Shown piece after piece: positions 1 through 5,221 of a DNA stretch of 5,221 bases. The DNA lies in contig JAJYGB010000445.1 in the NCBI GenBank assembly GCA_021785235.1, positions 1-5,221 on the forward strand. The letters are read 5' to 3'. How positions within the stretch are numbered: the first letter of the stretch is position 1; the number at the start of each line of letters is the position of its first letter. This DNA comes from Bacteroidota bacterium (GTDB taxonomy: Bacteria > Bacteroidota > Kryptoniia > Kryptoniales > JAKASW01). The position numbers and the translations under genes were made by a program. Under the pieces are notes generated by a model. That model did not search any database. It had not been told where the DNA came from and saw nothing but the letters and a program-made list of their open reading frames with translations.

Positions 1-1271
1 ATCATCTTCTTCACCGAAATATTTCTCTGACCCTCGAGTGATTCAGACTCCAGTCTGTAGATGTAAACTCCGCTCGCGTGTCCCGATCCATCGAAAGTTG
101 CGCTGTGAGCGCCCGCGGACTGCAGAGCATCGACAAGCAACGCGACTTCTCTTCCCGCCGCGTCGTAGACTCTCAGCGTCACGCGACTCGGCGCGGAGAG
201 CCGGTAACCGATCGCGGTCAGCGGATTAAACGGGTTCGGAAAATTCTGAAAAACCACGAAATCCTCCGGCGTTTCCACCGACACGGTAAGAATGCTGCCC
301 TCCTGCTCAGAAACCCCTGTCTCGCTAACACTTTCTATCTTGTAGTAATATGTCTTTCCGGGTAATGCTTTAAGGTCGGCGAATGCATAATCTGCTCCGA
401 AGTTATCCTCGCCATGCGCTCTCAGCGCGGAGTTCGAAAGATAACCGGAGATCAAATCGAATGGCCCCGCCTTTTCAATCGCGCGAGAAATATTGAACCC
501 CGCGATGCCAAGCTCGCTCGAAGTTGAAAAGGTAAGCATTACTCTTCCCTGCTCGGCCTTCGCGGACGTTTCGCGCATCACGACACGAAGCGGTACCTCA
601 CTGGTAAGTGGAGTAAGCGAGAAGTCGTCGACAGCGAGTCCGTCGTCGGAACTCGTAGCGTTAAAGTCGGACCAGCGAATCCAGAAGGTCGCGCCGCTCG
701 CGATGTTAAGGCCGGATATCGTCGCAGAGATCGAATCCCTGTTTGCGGGATCATTCCCATTCAATGCACCTGTCGATGTTGTGCTTGGACTCGCAAAATC
801 CAGGAGATCAACATCTATCCAATTGCCATCAGTTAAGCTTGTAGCGTCCGTACTATACTGAAAATCTAGTCTATCCTGGCGTCCCGTGGCACCGCACCTC
901 CACTGCTCGCCCACGTATGAAATTTGTAGCGACTTGATCGTTGCGATGGTCTTGTTTTGAAAGCTGGCACCGAAGACCGGTATCAGTGTGGCACTTTGCA
1001 ATGTACCCAGCGCCCGATCTGTCGAAGCGGCAAGACCGAAACTGTAGGTGTTTCCATAGTTGCTGCTGCCCGTTCCGGCAACGTAAGTTGTGTCCGCCTT
1101 GTCTCCGCTCTCATGAAAGGCCCATCCTGACGGGACCAGACTGCTAGTGTCGCTTGACGCGAGCGAATTGAAGTCCTGAACGTATGCACTGCCAATGTTA
1201 GATAACTTCACCTGACCGAACGCGACAGCAGACAGTTGAATGAGGAAAAGAAAAGATGTGACGACACGCAT
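1..1271 (-). CDS. Exported protein with C-terminal T9SS (FlgD-like) sorting domain, 3' end beyond window
   Basis: Reading from the ATG at 1271, the frame stays open for 423 codons and runs off the left edge; the sorting domain is almost finished, so only a few residues should be missing. Residues 1-19 form a signal peptide with likely cleavage at AFG|Q. Residues about 24-220 form a predicted beta-rich domain: DFNSLASS (33-40), SGWAF (48-52), GTGSSNYGNTYSFG (66-79), WIRWSDF (197-203) and a closing GLAVDDFSL (211-219). This type of domain recurs in secreted bacterial proteins, but I know no function for it. From 225 follows a linker or fibronectin-like segment of the kind that commonly precedes T9SS tails (EVPLRV; LTFSTSSELGIAGFNISRA, 246-264). 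The tail has NFPNPFNP (343-350), VYDAAGREVALLVD and SGVYIYRLES, typical of type A sorting domains recognised by the T9SS for export and surface attachment or release. No catalytic motif is visible. An AGGAGG lies 5 bases before the ATG, supporting this start. Localisation is well supported; function is unknown. Confidence 0.9.
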   Translation of the reverse strand, partial: MRVVTSFLFLIQLSAVAFGQVKLSNIGSAYVQDFNSLASSDTSSLVPSGWAFHESGDKADTTYVAGTGSSNYGNTYSFGLAASTDRALGTLQSATLIPVFGASFQNKTIATIKSLQISYVGEQWRCGATGRQDRLDFQYSTDATSLTDGNWIDVDLLDFASPSTTSTGALNGNDPANRDSISATISGLNIASGATFWIRWSDFNATSSDDGLAVDDFSLTPLTSEVPLRVVMRETSAKAEQGRVMLTFSTSSELGIAGFNISRAIEKAGPFDLISGYLSNSALRAHGEDNFGADYAFADLKALPGKTYYYKIESVSETGVSEQEGSILTVSVETPEDFVVFQNFPNPFNPLTAIGYRLSAPSRVTLRVYDAAGREVALLVDALQSAGAHSATFDGSGHASGVYIYRLESESLEGQRNISVKKM

Positions 1272-1276
1272 TTTAT

Positions 1277-1282
1277 CCTCCT
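1277..1282 (-). promoter_or_regulatory. Shine-Dalgarno site of the T9SS protein gene
   Basis: On the minus strand a perfect AGGAGG lies 5 bases upstream of the ATG at 1271. It fixes the start and shows that this organism uses canonical Shine-Dalgarno initiation for at least some genes, in contrast to many Bacteroidota. Confidence 0.85.
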
Positions 1283-1331
1283 GTGTTTGAGAATGTCAAA
1301 ATGCGGAGGTATGTCTACGCGAGTGTGCTGC

Positions 1332-1759
1332 TTATGAGTTTAACGAAAGAATCGGCATTGTGCTACGAAGAGGATTCGTAAACATGCCACCTATATTTTG
1401 ATCCGAACCATTTCCTTCCGAGTTCCCATCGCCGTTAATTTGAGAAGGTATCGAGCGAATGTCAAGTAGAATTTATTGCGCCGATGGGTCCGGCGTACCA
1501 TGACGTTATATCGCCATTAAATTTGACAATCAGGAATACTTCGAGCAGGTCGCGCGAATCGACTAATTGATGAGACTTCAAGAGCAGAAGCTTCAACGGT
1601 TTGGCATTTGAAATGGAGACCGCTACGCTCCCCCTTCATCGAAAGACCAACCACGCGCATGCGCGACTTCGCCGCGTTTTGATCATCCACTCGACTAGTA
1701 TGCCCCCAAGCCGTAAGGGAAAAGAACAAGAAGTAGAATACTGCCGTGAATAAACGCAT
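1332..1759 (-). pseudogene. Small exported protein, possibly frameshifted; intact part 1517-1759 (80 aa)
   Basis: An ATG at 1759 opens an 80-codon frame ending at 1517. Its first 19 residues are a convincing signal peptide (MRLFTAVFYFLFFSLTAWG then H), and AGGA lies 7 bases upstream of the ATG. The part after about residue 43 looks less protein-like in this frame. Dropping one G from the five-G run at 1630-1634 moves into a second open frame that reads SVAVSISNAKPLKLLLLK and later VFLIVKFNGDITSWYAGPIG. Dropping one A from the AAA at 1472-1474 moves into a third frame reading IRSIPSQINGDGNSEGNG and ending at a TAA at 1332-1334. The joined product would be about 141 residues. I recognise no family. 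It may be a decayed gene, two sequencing errors, or simply an 80-residue secreted peptide followed by non-coding DNA. The signal peptide and RBS are directly visible; the frameshift reading is inference. Confidence 0.35.
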
Positions 1760-2017
1760 TTTTCCGTCCTGTTTTCTGCCAACGCTTTAATATTAGGGAG
1801 GGATATTCGACCGATTGTTACCAGGTCAAAAGTCCCGTGTTGCCGCAACAACACCGAGGAGGGGATCCGCCGGCGAGTTGCTATACGTCAGGACGCTCGC
1901 TCAACGGCTTCAATTTCACAACACAGTAGATGAATTGCAAGTGAAGTTTTAAAGAAAAGTTCCGATAGTACTGATAAGGGTGGTTGTGCAGCCATAACGC
2001 GTTTCTAGCGAAACTGT
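1760..2017. other. Intergenic stretch without a supported gene
   Basis: Between the GH3 terminator and the small exported frame I see no coding frame with an RBS. The only structure is a short hairpin at 1837-1854 (GTGTTG, six-base loop, CAACAC) with no T-run after it on either strand. A minus-strand TTGACC at 1824-1829 lies in the position of a -35 box for the small frame, but no good -10 box follows at normal spacing. Confidence 0.5.
1767..1770 (-). promoter_or_regulatory. Shine-Dalgarno-like site of the small exported frame
   Basis: On the minus strand AGGA (within CAGGACGG) lies 7 bases before the ATG at 1759. It is the main reason, with the signal peptide, to believe translation starts here. 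Confidence 0.45.
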
Positions 2018-2066
2018 AAAAAAAAGTGGCCCCACCTCACTCGGTCAAGCGAGACAGCGACCACTT
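2018..2066 (-). terminator. Rho-independent terminator of the GH3 gene
   Basis: Reading on the minus strand, 37 bases after the GH3 stop codon comes AAGTGGTC, which pairs with GGCCACTT (eight pairs, one G-T), followed at once by a run of eight T ending at 2018. Inside the stem a second pairing, CTCGCT with AGTGAG, closes a six-base loop. No T-run follows on the plus strand, so the structure acts in one direction. It implies that GH3 transcription ends here and that the minus-strand genes further left are transcribed separately. Confidence 0.82.
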
Positions 2067-2102
2067 CGAATTCACGACCAGGATCGGCCGGCAGAGCTCA
2101 CA

Positions 2103-4760
2103 TTATTCCACCGTTATGGTCTTCGTAAGTCTAATATCCCTTGAGGACGAACCGACTCTGAGCTCGTAATTGCCTGGCGCAACGAACAGCCTCCCTTTCT
2201 CGGGACTGTAAGCTTCCAACGATTTCACCGGAAGCAACATCATGACGGTTCTGGTCTCCCCCTTCGGAATTGAGACGCGGTCGAAACCTTTCAACGCCTC
2301 GATCGGGTACGGGATTTTCGCGGTGAGATCCTTCACGTAAAGTTGGACGACCTCGTCGCCGTCGCGGTCGCCCGTGTTTTTCACATTTACTGAAACGGCA
2401 ACTGTGTCTGTCGAACCCACTTTGCCCCCGCTCACCTTTAGATCCGAGTACTTGAAAGTCGTGTAGCTTAATCCGTAACCGAACGGATAAAGCGGCGTCC
2501 CTTTGAAATACCTGTAGGTTCTTCCTTTCATGCTGTAGTCGGTGAAAGGAGGGAGCTGCTTCACCGATTTATAGAATGTCACAGGAAGCCTTCCGGCAGG
2601 ATCATAGTCTCCAAAAATGACGTCCGCTACTGCCGCACCTCCCTCTTCGCCGGGATACCACGCGTCCATTATGGCAGGTATATTTCTCTGAGCCCAGTCA
2701 ATCGCAAGCGCGCTTCCGCCAACAAGCACGAGCACAATTGGCTTCCCGGTTTTGCGAATTGCCTGCAGCATGCGCTCTTCTCCGGCCGGAAGTCTCAGCC
2801 ATGTCCGGTCACCACCTTTGAAACCCGGTAGGTTGATATTATCATTCTCTTCGCTTTCAAGCTGCGGGGAAATTCCGGCGACGGCTATTACTACGTCGGA
2901 TTTCTTCGCAATGTCCACGGCATCCTGGATGAGCTTCGCGGAGGGAGGCTCGCTCATGAACCTGAACCATTCGAATCTCATTCCCGCAAAATCGCCGTCA
3001 TCCGCATATTCGATCTTGACGCTGTATTTCTTCCCCTTAACAAGGTGCACGGTTCTCGATTTAAAAGAGTTTATCTGGAAATGTGTCCAATTGTCGACGA
3101 TGAGCTTCCCGCTCAGAAAGAGTTTTCCTTTCTGGTCGGTAACTATGCCAAGTTTGTAGGTTCCTGTAACCGTCGGCGTGAGAATGCCGGTCCATCTGAC
3201 GGAAAAGTCATGGGGCGGGACATCCTTCCCCGGTGAATTGAATCCCCAATACATGTGAGTCGCGCTATCCACACGAGTGAGAACCGGCTTCCCCGACAAA
3301 TTCGTGTTGTCGAAGTATTCCGCGTACAGTCCATGTCCCCCGAAACCGTTCGACGGACTTACATTTTCCAGAGGGACCGCGCTCGGATTGACGATCTTGT
3401 CCTCCAGGAGGTTGTAGCCGGCGGCGAAACGCACCCTCACCAAAGGCCCGAGTTTGTCTTTAATTCCCTGGAGGATCGTGACAGGATTGGAAGGTGTGCC
3501 ATGATAGTTTCCGAGAAGAACTTTTTCGTCCTGAGAGTAGAGGCCCACCACGGCAACCGATTTCAGTTTCTTGCTCAAAGGAAGGGTGTTGTCCGCGTTC
3601 TTGAGGAGGACGATGCTCTCGTCCGCCACCTTCCTGGCGAGCTCGCGATGCGCCGGAGTGTTGTTATCGGCAATCGTGATTTTTGAATATGGGACCGCGC
3701 CCGGCGGATCGAACATTCCCAACTTGAATCTGGCGAGCATCAGTCTCGTCACCGCAGTGTCGATGTCAGCCTCCGATATGAGCCCTTTCTTAACAGCTTC
3801 GTCGAGAGTCGAATACTCGCTGCCGCAGGCTAAGTCACAACCCGCTTTGACGGCAAGTACAGATGCCGCCATGATACTCGGAGCGTATTTGTGACCGTAA
3901 TAAATATCCCAGACCGCGCCGCAGTCAGAAACGACATAACCGTTGAAGCCCCAATCCTTTCGCAAAATATCAGTCAGCAGAAACTGGTTGGCGCTGCACG
4001 GGATCCCGTTCAAGCTGTTGTAAGCAGCCATGATTGAATATACCTTCGCCTTTTTCACCGCCGCCCTGAAAGCCGGGAGGTACGTATCGTAAAGGTCAGT
4101 CATATCAGGATTTGCGCTGAACTCGTGCCTGAGCGGTTCCGGACCGCTGTAGGCGTCGAAATGCTTCGCGGTCGCGATTACTTTGAAATATTTCGGATTA
4201 TTTCCCTGCAATCCGGTGATATACGCGATGGCCATCTTCGATGTCAAGAAGGGGTCTTCGCCGTAGGTCTCTTGTCCTCGCCCCCATCGTGGGTCGCGGA
4301 AGATATTTATATTCGGAGACCAGAATGTCAACCCCGCGTACTGTCGGTGCTGGCCGAGGCTAATGGCGTAGTTATATTTCGCCCGCGCTTCCGTCGAGAC
4401 GACGCTTCCCTCCTCGTGTATCAGTTTCGGATCCCATGTCGCGGCCATCCCTATCGCCTGCGGGAACACGGTCGCGATTCCGTTCCTGGCCACACCGTGA
4501 AGACCTTCGCTCCACCAACTATACGTCGGTATCCCGAGTCTCGGAATCGCAACCGCACTGTTTTGCATCTGAGAAACTTTCTCTTTGAGCGTCATCATCG
4601 AAACCAGGTCGGACGCTCGCTGCCGGAAAGTAAGGCTGGTATCCATGTAAGCGGGTAAATTTTTCCCTGAAACACCGGACACGCCTTGCGCGCGCGCGGC
4701 GAAAGAGAAAACTCCCGATATAATCATTGACAAGAGAAGAACTCTCGCGGTGGGTTTCAT
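2103..4760 (-). CDS. Secreted family 3 glycoside hydrolase (beta-xylosidase/beta-glucosidase type) with inserted PA14 domain
   Basis: This 885-residue enzyme would release terminal beta-linked sugars from oligosaccharides by the retaining GH3 mechanism. A signal peptide (1-24, cleavage ARA|Q) has no lipobox cysteine, so periplasmic or outer location is expected. The N-terminal TIM-barrel spans about 40-350: WSEGLHG (83-89), SPNINIFRDPRWGRG (148-162), KH (199-200), SGPEPLRH (205-212) and VVSDCGA (276-282), in which D279 is the expected nucleophile. The alpha/beta sandwich spans about 375-755 and is interrupted at about 475-605 by a PA14 module (GLYAEYFDN, 477-485; FSVRWTGILTPTVTGTY, 519-535), often a carbohydrate-binding or active-site-shaping insert. 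The acid/base is probably E635 or E637 in LESEEND, just after the insert. A fibronectin III-like domain (about 770-876, GDEVVQLYVKD at 801-811) ends the protein. No T9SS tail is present, unlike the neighbour. The SPNINIFRDPRWGRG and SDCGA patterns lean towards xylosidase-like enzymes, but substrate cannot be fixed from sequence. AGGA lies 8 bases upstream of the ATG. Confidence 0.97.
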   Translation of the reverse strand: MKPTARVLLLSMIISGVFSFAARAQGVSGVSGKNLPAYMDTSLTFRQRASDLVSMMTLKEKVSQMQNSAVAIPRLGIPTYSWWSEGLHGVARNGIATVFPQAIGMAATWDPKLIHEEGSVVSTEARAKYNYAISLGQHRQYAGLTFWSPNINIFRDPRWGRGQETYGEDPFLTSKMAIAYITGLQGNNPKYFKVIATAKHFDAYSGPEPLRHEFSANPDMTDLYDTYLPAFRAAVKKAKVYSIMAAYNSLNGIPCSANQFLLTDILRKDWGFNGYVVSDCGAVWDIYYGHKYAPSIMAASVLAVKAGCDLACGSEYSTLDEAVKKGLISEADIDTAVTRLMLARFKLGMFDPPGAVPYSKITIADNNTPAHRELARKVADESIVLLKNADNTLPLSKKLKSVAVVGLYSQDEKVLLGNYHGTPSNPVTILQGIKDKLGPLVRVRFAAGYNLLEDKIVNPSAVPLENVSPSNGFGGHGLYAEYFDNTNLSGKPVLTRVDSATHMYWGFNSPGKDVPPHDFSVRWTGILTPTVTGTYKLGIVTDQKGKLFLSGKLIVDNWTHFQINSFKSRTVHLVKGKKYSVKIEYADDGDFAGMRFEWFRFMSEPPSAKLIQDAVDIAKKSDVVIAVAGISPQLESEENDNINLPGFKGGDRTWLRLPAGEERMLQAIRKTGKPIVLVLVGGSALAIDWAQRNIPAIMDAWYPGEEGGAAVADVIFGDYDPAGRLPVTFYKSVKQLPPFTDYSMKGRTYRYFKGTPLYPFGYGLSYTTFKYSDLKVSGGKVGSTDTVAVSVNVKNTGDRDGDEVVQLYVKDLTAKIPYPIEALKGFDRVSIPKGETRTVMMLLPVKSLEAYSPEKGRLFVAPGNYELRVGSSSRDIRLTKTITVE

Positions 4761-4768
4761 TTTAGATT

Positions 4769-4772
4769 TCCT
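4769..4772 (-). promoter_or_regulatory. Shine-Dalgarno site of the GH3 gene
   Basis: Minus-strand AGGA (in ATAGGAAATC) lies 8 bases upstream of the ATG at 4760. It supports this start, which also leaves a complete signal peptide. Confidence 0.6.
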
Positions 4773-4846
4773 ATGGTGGTTGAGTTCCTATTTAAGCTCC
4801 GTAGCTTAGGACATTTGAAAGCTGACGCCGAAAAAACATCGATGAA

Positions 4847-4875
4847 ATTATAACTCAATAGAAAGGGAATTCCAA
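4847..4875 (-). promoter_or_regulatory. Sigma70-type promoter of the GH3 gene
   Basis: On the minus strand a perfect TATAAT (4852-4847) is preceded by exactly 17 bases and then TTGGAA (4875-4870), which matches four of six bases of the -35 consensus. Transcription would start near 4840, giving a leader of about 80 bases before the GH3 ATG. No Bacteroidota-type TAnnTTTG box is needed to explain this promoter. Confidence 0.55.
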
Positions 4876-4876
4876 T

Positions 4877-4888
4877 GTGGTTGACCAC
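4877..4888. promoter_or_regulatory. 12-base palindrome, candidate operator upstream of the GH3 -35 box
   Basis: GTGGT-TG-ACCAC is a perfect inverted repeat with a two-base centre. It ends one base before the predicted -35 hexamer, and its centre lies about 42 bases upstream of the predicted start of transcription, the usual place for an activator that contacts RNA polymerase. A partial copy, GTGGTTGA, lies at 4776-4783 in the leader. A palindrome this short can arise by chance in a region of this length, so the regulatory role is inference. Confidence 0.25.
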
Positions 4889-5092
4889 CGATTGAGTCAT
4901 AGACAAATTAGACAATGAAGGTGCGAAAACGAGTAGAGCACATTCATCCGATGCCTATCAGAAGGAAGTGTTTGAGCAGTTCGTACCGGGATTTCTGTTT
5001 TGTCAACTATATCAATGCCTTCTAGCGGGAAAGATAAAAGACATTCTAACGAAGTATGGATACGACCGGACACTCTTGTTAAATTGCCAATT

Positions 5093-5221
5093 ATGAAAAA
5101 CAAAATTCCATGGGGCCTTTACCTGTCTGAGCTGATAGGCACGGCCCTTCTCTTGTTCTTCGGACTCTCTTTTGTAATACTCGATTTCGGGAAGGGAAGC
5201 TTCGTCGTGAACGCCATCCCG
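5093..5221 (+). CDS. MIP/aquaporin-family channel, N-terminal 43 residues only
   Basis: The gene runs off the right edge after 43 codons. The visible part is a short basic N-terminus (MKNKIPWG) followed by a first membrane helix at about residues 9-27 containing LYLSELIGTALLLFFG. The pattern (S/A)E(F/L)IGTxLLxFFG is the classic start of the first helix in the major intrinsic protein family, which passes water, glycerol or other small neutral solutes through the inner membrane. The glutamate E13 is the conserved acidic residue of that helix. The NPA pore motifs would lie beyond the window, so the family call rests on this one helix and the substrate is unknown. The ATG at 5093 is preferred because family members begin just before the helix, but no Shine-Dalgarno site precedes it. 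An in-frame ATG at 5015 would add 26 polar residues. Confidence 0.75.
   Translation, partial: MKNKIPWGLYLSELIGTALLLFFGLSFVILDFGKGSFVVNAIP

Larger units (their letters stand above)
4761..5092. other. Divergent intergenic region between GH3 and the channel gene
   Basis: These 332 bases separate two genes that point away from each other. The left half contains the GH3 leader, its promoter and the palindrome. In the right half I see no convincing promoter for the channel gene; a plus-strand TTGTCA at 5000-5005 is the best -35-like match but has only a poor -10 at normal spacing. No small RNA or riboswitch structure was recognised. Confidence 0.5.

Noticed and set aside
38..1195. Open frames on the plus strand and in other minus frames across the T9SS gene
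   Set aside because: The minus frame from 1271 encodes a signal peptide, domain motifs and a sorting tail without interruption, so the others are shadows.
1294..1299. Second exact TTGACA on the minus strand close to the T9SS gene start
   Set aside because: Any -10 box at normal spacing would overlap the RBS and place the transcript start inside the gene.
1438..1465. Possible promoter for the T9SS gene: minus-strand TTGACA, 16 bases, TCAAAT
   Set aside because: The -35 is perfect but the -10 matches only four of six and the leader would be about 160 bases; it also overlaps the possible broken gene. Left unresolved.
1636..1854. 72-codon minus-strand frame overlapping the small exported frame
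   Set aside because: No RBS or signal peptide, an arginine-rich low-quality translation, and it overlaps the better supported start at 1759.
1837..1854. Hairpin GTGTTG/CAACAC as a terminator
   Set aside because: Six-pair stem without a T-run on either strand, and the GH3 gene already has a strong terminator at 2018-2066.
2752..4658. Several plus-strand open frames of 63-177 codons
   Set aside because: They lie antisense within the complete GH3 gene, have no RBS or protein-like composition, and are explained by the codon bias of the opposite strand.
4897..5103. 68-codon minus-strand frame in the divergent intergenic region
   Set aside because: It uses a TTG start, overlaps the start of the channel gene on the other strand and shows no recognisable motif.

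Overview
The window looks like a piece of chromosome from a free-living, polysaccharide-degrading bacterium of the Fibrobacteres-Chlorobi-Bacteroidetes group, most plausibly near Ignavibacteriota/Chlorobiota. Two things point there: an exported protein ends in a FlgD-like type IX secretion (T9SS) sorting domain carrying the NFPNPFNP signature, and the glycosidase is of a kind common in these lineages. Base composition is close to balanced. Two clear genes have recognisable Shine-Dalgarno sites. The taxonomic placement is inference.

Layout, left to right. (1) 1-1271, minus strand: an exported T9SS-type protein, complete at its start and missing only its last residues beyond the left edge. It has a signal peptide, an N-terminal beta-rich domain of unknown function and a C-terminal sorting domain. 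(2) 1272-2102: an 831-base stretch with no intact large gene. It holds a small minus-strand reading frame with a convincing signal peptide and RBS (start 1759). This frame can be extended to 1332 only by assuming two one-base frameshifts, so it is either a small exported peptide or a decaying or mis-sequenced gene. The right end of the stretch carries a strong Rho-independent terminator for the next gene. (3) 2103-4760, minus strand: a complete 885-residue secreted family 3 glycoside hydrolase (beta-xylosidase/beta-glucosidase type) with a PA14 domain inserted in its second catalytic domain. (4) 4761-5092: a divergent intergenic region with a good sigma70-type promoter reading into the GH3 gene and a 12-base palindrome just upstream of its -35 box. 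(5) 5093 to the right edge, plus strand: the start of a MIP/aquaporin-family channel gene.

The GH3 enzyme would trim oligosaccharides from plant-type polysaccharide outside the cytoplasm. The T9SS protein is probably displayed on or released from the cell surface and has no catalytic signature in its visible domains. Nothing shows that the three genes form an operon: the GH3 gene has its own promoter and terminator, and the channel gene is divergent. I see no CRISPR array, tRNA, rRNA, insertion sequence or obvious mobile element. No clearly new system is evident; the most unusual parts are the broken small exported frame and the promoter-proximal palindrome.
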